Shown: piece by piece, positions 26,078 through 35,706 of the stretch | Position numbering within the stretch: position 1 is the stretch's first letter | Layout: each line of letters opens with the position of its first letter | From: Alteromonas stellipolaris | Lineage (GTDB): Bacteria; Pseudomonadota; Gammaproteobacteria; Enterobacterales; Alteromonadaceae | Assembly: GCF_001562115.1 (NCBI RefSeq) | Contig: NZ_CP013926.1 | Span: 3,410,001 to 3,474,000, forward strand | DNA: 64,000 nt | Reading direction: 5' to 3' | The notes under the pieces: generated by a model | What the model was told of the DNA's origin: nothing | The model's input: only the letters and a program-made list of their open reading frames with translations | The model's database searches: none | Made by a program: the position numbers and the translations under genes

Positions 26078-26974
26078 ATGTTGTCGTTGAAGCAGTTGTT
26101 ATGTGTAGTTTTATGTGTATCGTCAGCAAATGTGCTGGCTACGGTCAGAGTTGTCGATTTCGATTTGGATGCAAATTTAAATAGAATTCAAAATGGACAG
26201 GTTATCGATGATGAATACGCTGATTGGGGCATATTAATCTCAAGCTGTAATACAAACGGCGTCGCCGCTGCTGGTACAGACAGAGTTACAGGCGTATGTA
26301 ATGACGACCCTAATGCTGCAAACCCTGACTATAGCAATAGACAAGCAGCTTTCAATACGCAAGCTAACAACACACAAGACCCTGACCTTGAGTTTGATAA
26401 GATTAACGGCAGCTGGGTAGGCAGTATTTCGGGCGATGAATACGATCAGCTCACAGATTACAAAAGCTACTATGCTGATATTAAAGCTCAAGCGGGCACC
26501 GGGGGCGGTTTATGGTCTCGCCCAGGCAATGCGTTAATTTTAAATGAGCAACCGTGCAATGCAACAAGCTGTACAAACCCTGACGACGAAGGAACACGTC
26601 CTGGTGGATTCTTTGTATTCGATTTTACCGATGGCCCAGTAGATATCCTTAATTTAGACTTTTTCGACGTTGAAGGCGTTGAGCGTACAGATACAACATC
26701 TCCTCAAAACCTTATCTACTTTTTCTACGCAGACGGCACGTCAGGTAGCACCCAAGTGCTAGCGCCGGGTAACAATGAATACGCAAGGAAAGACTTTGTT
26801 TCTACGGAATTGGCGTCGCTGTACACTAATGTGACTAAATTGGTTGTTAACCTTCCAGGCTCAGGTGCCATCAATAACCTTATTGTAAAAGCCACAGAGG
26901 TTCCTGAACCTGCTGGCATAGCGTTATTTTTAAGTGCTGGTGTTATTTTACTACGACGTAGAAAGTCGAAGTAG
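26078..26974 (+). CDS. PEP-CTERM secreted protein
   Basis: 298 residues. Signal peptide (MLSLKQLLCVVLCVSSANVLA), then an acidic beta-rich domain of about 240 residues with four cysteines (SSCNTNG, GVCNDDP, PCNATSC) and no recognised family, then the sorting tail VPEPAGIALFLSAGVILLRRRKSK: VPEP motif, hydrophobic helix and Arg/Lys cluster, a textbook PEP-CTERM signal for an exosortase. It should be anchored or exported to the surface. It precedes a PrsT-type TPR gene, from which a terminator separates it. Confidence 0.85.
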   Translation: MLSLKQLLCVVLCVSSANVLATVRVVDFDLDANLNRIQNGQVIDDEYADWGILISSCNTNGVAAAGTDRVTGVCNDDPNAANPDYSNRQAAFNTQANNTQDPDLEFDKINGSWVGSISGDEYDQLTDYKSYYADIKAQAGTGGGLWSRPGNALILNEQPCNATSCTNPDDEGTRPGGFFVFDFTDGPVDILNLDFFDVEGVERTDTTSPQNLIYFFYADGTSGSTQVLAPGNNEYARKDFVSTELASLYTNVTKLVVNLPGSGAINNLIVKATEVPEPAGIALFLSAGVILLRRRKSK

Positions 26975-26993
26975 CTTGCTATGAATTAAACAC

Positions 26994-27018
26994 AACGGCG
27001 CTGTAAAGCGTCGTTTTT
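26994..27018 (+). terminator. intrinsic terminator between PEP-CTERM gene and PrsT gene
   Basis: AACGGCGCT-GTAA-AGCGTCGTT (9 pairs, one G-T) followed by TTTG. The next ATG is only 61 bases on, so the PrsT promoter must overlap this region or depend on read-through. Confidence 0.7.
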
Positions 27019-27079
27019 GTTTATCCACTTTACCTTTTTTCGTAAACTGAAATCCCCCTTTAGGCCAAATGGTTGCTCC

Positions 27080-29866
27080 ATGTATTACAATCGTATTGTC
27101 ATAATCACCTTAATGTTTCTACTGTTTTCTATATCGAGCAATGCCATTGAGGTTGAAGAGCAGTATTTTGAGTCTGCTTTGGAGTCTATGTCACAACAAG
27201 ACTCGGAAAGCGCATATATTCATTTAAAGAATGCACTTGCGGCCAATCCAAACCATGTGCCCTCGAAGATATTGATGGGGAAGATCCTTTACAAAAAAGG
27301 CTTTTTTGATGCTGCGCTACAAGAGTTACATGATGCAGAGCAACTAGGAGCAGATAAAAACCTTACCGCTGTGACAATTGCGCGAGCGTTACTTGTATTA
27401 AAAAGTTACTCACGTATTTTGAGTATTGATACTGCTAGTTTGAAGCAGGATATTGCATTTGAAGTACTTCTTATTAAAAGCAGCGCGCAGCATCAATCGC
27501 CAAAACCTAAAGAGGCTATTCAGTATTTAAACCAAGCGAATGAACTACAGCCCAATAGCTTACGCGTTATACAAACTTATGCGTCGCACTATCTCAACCT
27601 AAATGATTTCGAGAGAGCCAAATCTTATATCCAAAAGGCATCGAGCAAATATGGAGAAAACCCTCAAACACTTCATTTACGTGGCCAGTTAGCTTATCGA
27701 CAAGGTGATACACAAGAAGCGGTGAGTTTCTTGGAACGCGCCCACTCTTTATCTGCGGAAAACCCTATTATTATGCGCTCGTTGGCAAGTGCCTACATGG
27801 CTATCGACAATAATGATGACGCATTAAAAATTGTACAAACAATAGTAGATCAAACCCCTGGAGACCCTTACGTTAAATTGCTTTTAGGGCAGCTTCGCGC
27901 TAAAAATAATCAAACCGAAATAGCCAAGCAAGTATTCGATGAACTTTTAGCGGCACTAACTTTATTGCCTGAAGATATTATGCAAAGCAGCCAAGAGCTG
28001 CAATTTATCAATGCATTTGCGTCGTACTTAAATGAAGATTATGAAAGCGCCGTGAAGGCATTTTCTACTTACCTTGCTAATAATGAAGACAGTGTAAAAG
28101 CGCTAGCCTTGCTAGCTGATACATATATTAAGCTAGATACGCCGAAAGATGCCCTCACGCTATTAGATAGACGGCAAACCTTGGTTACTCGCAATATACC
28201 TCTGACGGTGACCTTGTGTAATTTATTTATTGAAAACAATCGCAGTTTTAAATGTGACAGGCTTATTGAACAAGCAGAATTCATTCATGGGCCACAAGCA
28301 ACGTTCAGTTATGTACGTATGAACTCGTTAATAGAGCGCAGCCGTTTTGACGATGCCTTATCGGTATTTAACGAAACCTTTAGCGAAGCACAAGACGAGA
28401 AACTAAAGCTGTTGGGCATCCAATTAAAAATGCAGACGTCTTCATATCAAGCGGCTTTGGATGACATTAAAGACCTTTATCCTACGACCGAAGATATGAA
28501 TCGGCTTAAATTACTTGAAGCAAAAGTTCAGGATAGTTGGGGTAATTTAGAAGCGGCGAAAGCCATCACGCAAGAGATTGTAAAACACAATCCCAACGCA
28601 CCGGGAGCTTTAATTTTACATACGGAAGTTTTGCTCAAGCTGAATGAAGTTGACGAGGCGCTAGTCATTGCTGAACAGCTATTCCAACGCAACCCCAACC
28701 TTGCACATACTCTACTCTTAGGCGAAGCGTTGGCAAAATCTAATAATATCGAGGCCGCATTGTCACTCTTACTTGCCGCCAAAAGGGATATACCGCAAAG
28801 TACCCCCATTTCAGGCTTACTGTTAGAAATTTACATCAATTCTGAACAGCATGAAAATGCACTGATAGAAGTGGGTGAACTGCTGAAGCAAAACAGACTA
28901 GATCAAACTGCATTGGTTGCAAAAGCTTCGCTTTTAACAAAAATGGGACAATATGAAAAAGCCAGGTTAGCGCTGAATATTTTATATGGCCTTTGGAGCG
29001 ACAACCCTAGGCTTTTGGTTAAGCTTAGTAAATTACAGATTAACGCAAATGATCTAACTGGCGCACGTACCTCGCTAACCGACGCTAAAACTATTGCACC
29101 AGACAGCGTAACAATAGCATTAGAAGAAGCTAAACTTAACTTAATGGCTAATCAGCTTGATGGTTTGGAAAAAACAATTGACGCTATTCAGGCCAAGGCA
29201 CCTAACAGTCCTGAAGTTTATCTATTAGCCGGCAATTTTTATAATGCGACAAACGATAAACAAAAGGCGTTCAGCGCATTTTCCCACGCGTTTGAACTTG
29301 ACCCTCATACATCTATACACGCAGCCTCACTATTTCAAAGTGCGAGCAGTGAAAGTATGTTTATAGCCTTTGAAGAACTTATGCTTCCTTATGTTGAGAA
29401 ATATCCCAACGCCTATTTCCATAAAAGACTATTAGCAGATTTCTATTTAATCCAAGGTGAACATGATAATGCAAAGACGCTATATGAATTTTTATCAAAG
29501 ATAGACGCACTTTTTGACAAAGCCACCGTCTTAAATAACCTTGCTTATATAGAAACGAAAGACGATTTACCAAGGGCACTAAAATACGCAGAAGAGGCGT
29601 TATCACTTTCACCAAATACACCACAAATTTTAGATACATATGGTTGGGTTTTGGCACTTCAGGGAAATTACACCGAAGCGCTGCCTAATTTAAGAAAGGC
29701 CTATTCTTTCGATGCCGTCGACCCTAATATTATGTACCACCTAGGTTTCGTTTTGTTTAAACAAGGGAAGCATCAGCAGGCTAAAGTAGAACTTGCCAAT
29801 GCACTTGCGTCAGACTTGCCTTTTGCAGAAAAAGAAGAAGCCAGAGCTTTATTCAACTCTCTTTAA
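27080..29866 (+). CDS. prsT: PEP-CTERM system TPR-repeat protein, PrsT-like
   Basis: 928 residues from ATG 27080, chosen because the signal peptide (MYYNRIVIITLMFLLFSISSNA) begins here; the frame opens 63 bases earlier. The rest is about 20 TPR-like helical hairpins (e.g. ESAYIHLKNALAANPNHVPSKILMGKILYKKGFFDAALQEL, NAPGALILHTEVLLKLNEVDEALVIAEQL, PNTPQILDTYGWVLALQGNYTEALPNLRKA). The length and first repeat match the PrsT protein of exosortase/PEP-CTERM systems. Placed next to a PEP-CTERM protein, it supports a functional sorting system, though its exact role is not known. Confidence 0.85.
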   Translation: MYYNRIVIITLMFLLFSISSNAIEVEEQYFESALESMSQQDSESAYIHLKNALAANPNHVPSKILMGKILYKKGFFDAALQELHDAEQLGADKNLTAVTIARALLVLKSYSRILSIDTASLKQDIAFEVLLIKSSAQHQSPKPKEAIQYLNQANELQPNSLRVIQTYASHYLNLNDFERAKSYIQKASSKYGENPQTLHLRGQLAYRQGDTQEAVSFLERAHSLSAENPIIMRSLASAYMAIDNNDDALKIVQTIVDQTPGDPYVKLLLGQLRAKNNQTEIAKQVFDELLAALTLLPEDIMQSSQELQFINAFASYLNEDYESAVKAFSTYLANNEDSVKALALLADTYIKLDTPKDALTLLDRRQTLVTRNIPLTVTLCNLFIENNRSFKCDRLIEQAEFIHGPQATFSYVRMNSLIERSRFDDALSVFNETFSEAQDEKLKLLGIQLKMQTSSYQAALDDIKDLYPTTEDMNRLKLLEAKVQDSWGNLEAAKAITQEIVKHNPNAPGALILHTEVLLKLNEVDEALVIAEQLFQRNPNLAHTLLLGEALAKSNNIEAALSLLLAAKRDIPQSTPISGLLLEIYINSEQHENALIEVGELLKQNRLDQTALVAKASLLTKMGQYEKARLALNILYGLWSDNPRLLVKLSKLQINANDLTGARTSLTDAKTIAPDSVTIALEEAKLNLMANQLDGLEKTIDAIQAKAPNSPEVYLLAGNFYNATNDKQKAFSAFSHAFELDPHTSIHAASLFQSASSESMFIAFEELMLPYVEKYPNAYFHKRLLADFYLIQGEHDNAKTLYEFLSKIDALFDKATVLNNLAYIETKDDLPRALKYAEEALSLSPNTPQILDTYGWVLALQGNYTEALPNLRKAYSFDAVDPNIMYHLGFVLFKQGKHQQAKVELANALASDLPFAEKEEARALFNSL

Positions 29867-29906
29867 CGCATATATGCTTTACATCCTTTATTGCCAGCAT
29901 ATTGCT

Positions 29907-30440
29907 TCAGTCTGCTTGTTTTTCCCAGTAATAGCCCACACCAGATTCGCCAAAGGTAACGATTAGTGTTTCTTGACGTTGAGGGAGAGGAATTTGATCA
30001 GTACATCCTTCAATCATCCAATAGCCCTGTTTGGTTTTTGTTGAAATGTTCGCTAAACAAACAACGAAGGGGCCTTCGGGAGTAGCCGTGTTGAAGACTC
30101 CTCGAGAATCGAGAGATGTTATTATCCACCCCTGCTGCGCTAACTGAACGGAAGACTCAAGCTGTTGTATTTTGGCTATATCGAACGACGAGTTCTGGTT
30201 TTTTCCATAATCGCCCCAAAATGTAGTCAGTGTTTTTGGTTCGTTAATAACCAATATATCCGCGTTAGAATAAAACTGATTAGCCATGGAAGAGACATCG
30301 CTGACATACTCAACTTTGCCTGAAAGTATAGAGGGGGGGGCAGAAAGAGCGGCTTGCTCTGGGTGTATATTTGTCTCTTCACTACATGAGAAGATGACAA
30401 AGATACCAATGAGAAAACCGCCCTTCAACTTCATTAACAT
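29907..30440 (-). CDS. lipoprotein at end of the cohesin/dockerin operon
   Basis: 177 residues. The N-terminus (MLMKLKGGFLIGIFVIFSCSEETN) is a lipoprotein signal with a lipobox-like IFSC. The frame opens 9 bases earlier at TTG and a second ATG lies 6 bases later; the start is uncertain. The mature domain is beta-rich (YVSDVSSMANQFYSNADILVINEPKTLTTFWGDYG ... TPEGPFVVCLANISTKTKQGYWMIEGC) and unlike any family I know. It begins 35 bases after the metalloprotease gene, so it is the last member of the leftward four-gene unit. Confidence 0.7.
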   Translation of the reverse strand: MLMKLKGGFLIGIFVIFSCSEETNIHPEQAALSAPPSILSGKVEYVSDVSSMANQFYSNADILVINEPKTLTTFWGDYGKNQNSSFDIAKIQQLESSVQLAQQGWIITSLDSRGVFNTATPEGPFVVCLANISTKTKQGYWMIEGCTDQIPLPQRQETLIVTFGESGVGYYWEKQAD

Positions 30441-30475
30441 GTCGGCCAACGCGTTACCACCTTAGCCGCACCTTA

Positions 30476-33400
30476 CTAATTGACTGCACAGGCTGAACGA
30501 GTACAAGCGAGAGTACAGAAGCGTAAGTCAAGTGCATTGATAACACCGTCATCGTTCATGTCACATTTCGCACCACAACTACTGCCATCAGTCGGCTTAC
30601 CGAGATCTTGTCTTAGCAACAGGATGTCATTGCGGTCTACATCACCATCGTTATCCGCATCACCTTTAATTTGTTGCTGGATCAGGCTTACGGAAATGGA
30701 AATTGTATCTTGTGCAGACAAGCCACCGCCATCAGTACAGTTCATAGTGATGATATGTGTACCTTCGCGAAGACGACGAATACCAGACGCATTTATTCCA
30801 GTCCCCAATTCAGTTTGAATGGTTTCTCCGTTACCCAGATTGCCATCTAAGTTACTGCTCCATTGAATATTACTCACTGTACCCTCTTCGGTATCATGAG
30901 TAAATACGCTTAGATTGATAGGCTGCACACCTACAAACGACGCACCATTTACAGGAGAGGTTATCTGGCAAGACGGCGTTGTATTTGGCGTAGTAAAGAT
31001 ACCATCAGACTCATCAGTATCAGACAGAAAACCATCAGAAGCAATTACGCGTACCAGCCCCTGTGTTGTCTGACCCAGGTCAAAAAGAGATACGTTGAGC
31101 GTATTTCCTGAAAAGTCTGTCACCAATGTTTCCCACGTTGTGCCCGAATCTGGGCTGAACTGCACAGTATGTGTGAGCACGTCAGAAGGGTCATCATCAC
31201 TGCTAGTCCAAACAATATCCACGTCAGGTGGGTTTAATATTTCTCCACCATTTGGGAAGGTAACTTCCACCACAGGGGCATTCTCACTTGCCGTTTGTGT
31301 TCCAACAACATCATTATTGGTTGCACGTCTGACAGTGATCGTAGAAATATCTAAAGAACTCATGATTGGCACTAACATGAGAGCTGTGCCATCGTCGGGC
31401 TGACCTGAGCCTCCACCAGTTTCACCGTCGCCTTCCAGCATCGCCGGTGTAAATAGCACTGAATCTATAATGTTACCCGATGAATCTTTAACTTCGAGGA
31501 TGTAGTCCGTTCCGTCTTGGTTAGGTGGGATCACCCCTGCTGGTAGCTCAAATGGTAGCGCAGGTAAGAACTGAATCGAATAGTTATCCAAATCGATAAT
31601 ACCCCGAATCAACTTCCACTGAGTGAAACTCGCCACTTTTGTCGAAAAGCTTTTCACAGCAATTGGAGATGGCGCAATAAGGCTTGCCGTTGAAAAGTTC
31701 GTGTTAATGTAAGAGCGGATACCTTCGTAACTGAAATCTGAAGGCCAGCGGAAACCACTACAATAGCTCATCATCGCAAAAGTTTTATTTGGGTCGACGA
31801 CTGAATTACGTTGGCTATCCCAGCCATAAACCAACTTGTTATCGCCTGAACTCATTGGACCAATAGTTGCGCGCTGTGCTCCCGATACATTGAAGATATT
31901 CGGGAAATTGGGCGCACTTACTTCCGCAAATGAACCACAAGCTCCTTTTTCATAGGTTTGGGTTCCAAAAACTTGTGTACCAACTAATGCCGCGTTTGAA
32001 GCATGGTGGCGCCCCATGGTATGAGCAATTTCGTGTCCGTGACGGTTACGGCCGTAGCTATTTCCATCTCGAATCACCCCCGCGGAAACTGCTCCAGGAA
32101 TACCGTTGGCTTTTCCGCCAGTGCCACTCCCGCTTGCTGTTAGAAGACTACCGGTTTGATCAACTGCACCGTAATAAAGACGTTCACATCCGTACAGATC
32201 CCAGCAAAAGTCTAAGAAGCGCATGGACTCAAGACGGCTAAGCACATCATCTACTTTCGGATCGCCACTGGCGCCCATATCTAAGGTACCGGTAGTGCGG
32301 TCAATTTTAGATGTTGGGAAAGTGGCGAGTAAACGTTGTTCTAACTCGTTTAAGTCGGCATTACTTGGCTGGATTGTGGAACCCGATTTTTCATATTTCA
32401 CTTTAACGAATTTCACTTCAAGCTCAGAGCCTTGGTTGAAGGTAACCGTAGACATACAATCATTTGCAGTTGGGCCTGCACTCTCCATACATTCAAGAGT
32501 GCCACCAACCGCCTCAAGCTCCAGTTCTACAGTACCAGAGAGCCAAGAGTCAGGCAGTTGAAAATTCAGGCTGTCGCTTAAGATGTCGCGACGAGATAAC
32601 GCATCAGGTTTAGCCACAATTGAGCCACCAGAGTTGCTGGCTGTTAATGGCGAACCTGGAAGATCTACTCCACCACGGGTGCCTTTCAAGCGCGCGGTTG
32701 CTTTTACAGGGTCAGTACCGTCTTTGGGTTCAATGTAGGTTCTGACTAAGGTTTTCTTTTCCTCAATCAGCATCACTTTGTTATCCAAATCTTGAACAAC
32801 TTGTGTAACTTCCATACCCACAAGTTTCAACGGTTCACCCATACAAAGTGAGCCAACGAAACCTGCAAACTCGGTAAAGCTCGTAACGACGAACACTGCT
32901 CCCCCGCCGAATACATGCGGTTCATAGTTGTTAATCGCGTCACTCTCATCAAAGAAAGGTGGATCTTCTATAGCGATCACACTGAAACGGTCAAGACTAA
33001 AATTAGCGCTTTGCGCATTGCTTATTGCGCTTGGAACAGTAGCGCCTGTATTGCGATTACCATCGGTAGATAGACAGTAGCTTTGGAAATCATCCTCCAA
33101 GGCGCCCATTGAGATAAGATGACTTGTTGCGGTGTTTATTCCGTTACCAGGCCCTGTTGACCCACTAAACTGACTCATTGACTGAACGGCAGAAATTGCA
33201 GCTTGCGCGTCCGCTTCTGAGTCAATGAGACGATATGGGAACTCTAACCGCGTCGAGCTAGCAAACTGGACGACAGCGATTGAAACACTTCCGTCACGTG
33301 GTACAACAAGAGTATCTTGGATTGCAGCAACAATACCTTGTCTCTGAATATTCCAGTCACTACTGTTAATACTGCCGGAGCCATCAACAATAAACACGAG

Positions 33401-33484
33401 GTCGGTTTTGGCGTTAGCAAATGTTGCCGCGCATATGGCGATCGCGATAAGCAGCGATTGGCAACACCGTTTAAATACATTCAT
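30476..33484 (-). CDS. secreted VWA-metzincin protease with C-terminal type I dockerin
   Basis: 1002 residues from ATG 33484 (AAGGA 8 bases before); the frame opens 48 bases earlier. Signal peptide MNVFKRCCQSLLIAIAICAATFANA. VWA domain at about 27-215 with MIDAS D34-x-S36-x-S38 (VDGSGSI). A zinc metalloprotease region follows with HEIAHTMGRHH at 484-494 (His484, Glu485, His488, His494: HExxHxxGxxH) and the Met-turn AMMSYCSGF about 90 residues later. Ig-like beta domains span about 690-920. The end is a two-loop type I dockerin (DADNDGDVDRND and DMNDDGVINALD). It should bind a cohesin; a cohesin-like PEP-CTERM gene opens this operon. Confidence 0.85.
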   Translation of the reverse strand: MNVFKRCCQSLLIAIAICAATFANAKTDLVFIVDGSGSINSSDWNIQRQGIVAAIQDTLVVPRDGSVSIAVVQFASSTRLEFPYRLIDSEADAQAAISAVQSMSQFSGSTGPGNGINTATSHLISMGALEDDFQSYCLSTDGNRNTGATVPSAISNAQSANFSLDRFSVIAIEDPPFFDESDAINNYEPHVFGGGAVFVVTSFTEFAGFVGSLCMGEPLKLVGMEVTQVVQDLDNKVMLIEEKKTLVRTYIEPKDGTDPVKATARLKGTRGGVDLPGSPLTASNSGGSIVAKPDALSRRDILSDSLNFQLPDSWLSGTVELELEAVGGTLECMESAGPTANDCMSTVTFNQGSELEVKFVKVKYEKSGSTIQPSNADLNELEQRLLATFPTSKIDRTTGTLDMGASGDPKVDDVLSRLESMRFLDFCWDLYGCERLYYGAVDQTGSLLTASGSGTGGKANGIPGAVSAGVIRDGNSYGRNRHGHEIAHTMGRHHASNAALVGTQVFGTQTYEKGACGSFAEVSAPNFPNIFNVSGAQRATIGPMSSGDNKLVYGWDSQRNSVVDPNKTFAMMSYCSGFRWPSDFSYEGIRSYINTNFSTASLIAPSPIAVKSFSTKVASFTQWKLIRGIIDLDNYSIQFLPALPFELPAGVIPPNQDGTDYILEVKDSSGNIIDSVLFTPAMLEGDGETGGGSGQPDDGTALMLVPIMSSLDISTITVRRATNNDVVGTQTASENAPVVEVTFPNGGEILNPPDVDIVWTSSDDDPSDVLTHTVQFSPDSGTTWETLVTDFSGNTLNVSLFDLGQTTQGLVRVIASDGFLSDTDESDGIFTTPNTTPSCQITSPVNGASFVGVQPINLSVFTHDTEEGTVSNIQWSSNLDGNLGNGETIQTELGTGINASGIRRLREGTHIITMNCTDGGGLSAQDTISISVSLIQQQIKGDADNDGDVDRNDILLLRQDLGKPTDGSSCGAKCDMNDDGVINALDLRFCTLACTRSACAVN

Positions 33485-33619
33485 GGTGATATCCTTATTT
33501 CTCTTTTGTCGGCACAACAGCCCCCAAATCACACGATTCCATACTGTGTGTGGGTTGCTCGCACTTTTAGAACGGCTAAGACAAAGTAGACTGCGAGAAC
33601 AGTGCCTATTAAACGCTAT

Positions 33620-33964
33620 TTATTGATGCTCTACGACGGTATTGCCGTTAGCATCGACATAAGTTATCTTCCAACTTAGCGTGGGTGGTTCGTCTGCAGC
33701 CCACTGAAGATTGACGTATCTACCTTCCTGAGAACCGGCTGATAAGTCACCGTAATTAAGTTGTGGGATTTCATCAAAGCTAGGTTCAATGATGACGTTA
33801 TAGATGGGTTGGGTACCGATATTCTCGGCAAGTAAATTGAATTCCACTTGGCTACTAGACTTAGCAATCACATCGAAGCTAAGGCCAATAGAGTCGGCAG
33901 AGGCAGCTATAGTAACGCCGGACAACAACACTCCAGCAACGGTTTTAGTGACGAAATGTTTCAT
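33620..33964 (-). CDS. small secreted protein of the cohesin/dockerin operon
   Basis: 114 residues from ATG 33964, which has AAGGA at correct spacing; the ATG 6 bases upstream would have it too close. Signal peptide MKHFVTKTVAGVLLSGVTIAASA. The mature part (IGLSFDVIAKSSSQVEFNLLAENIGTQPIYNVIIEPSFDEIPQLNYGDLSAGSQ) has the look of a single CARDB/NEW3-like beta-sandwich of about 90 residues. Lies between the cohesin-like gene (36 bases) and the dockerin protease (135 bases). Role inferred only from context: linker or chaperone of the surface complex. Confidence 0.72.
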   Translation of the reverse strand: MKHFVTKTVAGVLLSGVTIAASADSIGLSFDVIAKSSSQVEFNLLAENIGTQPIYNVIIEPSFDEIPQLNYGDLSAGSQEGRYVNLQWAADEPPTLSWKITYVDANGNTVVEHQ

Positions 33965-34000
33965 GATCATATTCCTTCATGAAAAAAAGTCGCGTATGCC

Positions 34001-34636
34001 TTATGACACACGGCGACGGCGATTGGTTGCGAAAAGTCCAGCAACCAAAGTGAGTAGTAATGCTCCTGTAGCAGGCTCAGAAACGGGGGTCGGTCCGTTA
34101 GTGACGCTGACGCTAGTGGTGTTTAATGCGGTAATATCAATCAATCCTGTATTATCTGAGTTCGAGAAACTAGATGATAAGGTGTCGATAGTGAACCCCC
34201 CAGTACCCATGTTTATCGCTTGAAATGTAATAGAGAACATTGTGAAGCTTGCTGGCTGGTTGATATCTAAAAATGTGGGCGTTTCAAATGTTGAATCTAA
34301 TACGCTCACAATTCCCGGTGACACTAAAGGAGGTATAAACTCTGCAGGGCTGTTTAATGAAAAACCCAAATCCGTACTGTAGTTAAAAACACTGACGAAG
34401 TTAAACAATGCATTATTAAACAATGCATCAACAAAGTAGGCCGATAGGCTTGGTGCACCGCCAGATGCTAAATCACTAATAACAAAATCGATGGTTACAT
34501 TGTCGCCAACATTCAAGATTGAAGAGCTGGGCGTTAGTGTAATGATGGCGGCATTAGCAGTTGTACTGAAACCTATTAGCAATACAAAAGAAAGTATTGT
34601 TAGACGGAGCTTAGACATGCTTTTTGAGATAGACAT
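34001..34636 (-). CDS. cohesin-like domain protein with PEP-CTERM anchor
   Basis: 211 residues; AAGGA lies 6 bases before ATG 34636. Signal peptide (SMSKLRLTILSFVLLIGFSTTANA). Residues about 30-165 look like a cohesin-type beta-sandwich: IITLTPSSSILNVGDNVTIDFVISDL, SLSAYFVDALFNNALFNFVSV, FTMFSITFQAINMGTGGFTID, TSVSVTNG. The C-terminus VSEPATGALLLTLVAGLFATNRRRRVS is a PEP-CTERM-like anchor. Cohesin domains bind dockerins, and the third gene of this operon ends in a dockerin, so this is probably the anchoring scaffold. First gene of the leftward unit. Confidence 0.78.
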   Translation of the reverse strand: MSISKSMSKLRLTILSFVLLIGFSTTANAAIITLTPSSSILNVGDNVTIDFVISDLASGGAPSLSAYFVDALFNNALFNFVSVFNYSTDLGFSLNSPAEFIPPLVSPGIVSVLDSTFETPTFLDINQPASFTMFSITFQAINMGTGGFTIDTLSSSFSNSDNTGLIDITALNTTSVSVTNGPTPVSEPATGALLLTLVAGLFATNRRRRVS

Positions 34637-35334
34637 AGTTATTCCTTTTTTAACTAGTTATTCCGAGTTGCGCGTTAGGGCGATTGAGAGAGCAGGCGGA
34701 GGTTTAACCAAACTACAGTAGCATTCCGTTGCTAAATCCATTCAAAGGCTTGATTTATATGTGCGCAATCCGCGAATGACTATGCATTACGCAGACCAAA
34801 TCGGTGAATATTTGTGCAGGCAACATAGTTAATTTGTAGAATTAGGTTTTCACAAAGGGGTTTATACGATTGAAATTAAATAGAATTTCTATCCATGTTA
34901 ATGAGATTTAACTTTTGAGTTAAAAATAATTTTTAATGAATGGGCAACATAATTGGCGCTCTGAATTAGCGCTTTACTAGGTATAATCGAGGATAATTGT
35001 CAGCCTTTTTTACGTACATAGGCCAATTGCAAAAAAACTAACTAACACTCTGCTTTTAATAGGTTTATTAGCATTTAGATGCTAAGGCGACGTTAGTCTA
35101 ATGTCGCAGTTCTTTACATTGGTGATCCAAAACTATCCTCTTCGGTCTTGCCTATCGTGAAGTAATGAGAGCCCCGTTTACTTACTTCCCTCCCCCTATT
35201 GCTGGTTAGTGAACTTAACCCAATAATCACCGTTTAAAACCTTGTGCGTATATTAATTTTTAGCACCGTGGTTTCGTTCTAGTAAACCTAATCTAGCGCG
35301 CAAACCTTCGCTATCATTTACACAAGGATTTAAA
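34637..35334. other. long intergenic region
   Basis: About 700 AT-rich bases between the cohesin-like gene and a rightward TUDOR-like gene. I see no supported gene, REP arm or strong terminator. The left side should carry the promoter for the four-gene secreted operon. Confidence 0.55.
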
Positions 35335-35553
35335 ATGAAACATTATGCTATTAACACAGAAGTAGAGTGGGAATGGGGAAAAGGTAGCGCCACAGGCAAT
35401 ATTCGAAAGAAGTATACCACCGATGTGGAGCGCACAATTAAAGGCTCATCTGTGAAACGAGATGCCAGCGAAAAAGACCCTGCTTATCTTATCGAACAGG
35501 ACGATGGTACTGAAGTACTAAAATCGCACAGTGAACTCAATAAAACGTCCTAA
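35335..35553 (+). CDS. Hva1/TUDOR-like DUF2945 protein
   Basis: 72 residues. AAGGA lies 7 bases before the ATG. The whole protein fits the hypervirulence-associated TUDOR (DUF2945) family: VEWEWGKGSATGNIRKKYTTDVERTIKGSSVKRDASEKDPAYLIEQDDGTEVLKSHSEL. A small SH3-like beta-barrel, cytoplasmic; role unknown, possibly nucleic-acid or peptide binding. Single gene. Confidence 0.85.
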   Translation: MKHYAINTEVEWEWGKGSATGNIRKKYTTDVERTIKGSSVKRDASEKDPAYLIEQDDGTEVLKSHSELNKTS

Positions 35554-35655
35554 CTTATTTTTAGATTATCGTGCTTAGTATGATAACCCTTTCTTTTTCT
35601 CTCATAGCGATGTAGTGAGCATACCGAAGCATTTGCTAGGCAAATATTTATACAG

Positions 35656-35706
35656 TGAAATTGGGCAAGAGTATTAAAAGATTAAGTACCCTGCCCCCTT
35701 AATTTA
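35656..35706. repeat. REP-like palindrome, copy 6, overlaps a stop codon
   Basis: Degenerate left arm TTGGGCAAGAGTATT and right arm GTACCCTGCCCCCTTAATTTA; the final TTA (35704-35706) is the TAA stop of the leftward DUF3010 gene. Confidence 0.75.

Noticed and set aside
33317..33626. Rightward frames over the start of the dockerin protease
   Set aside because: They are antisense shadows of the strongly supported VWA gene and its upstream region.
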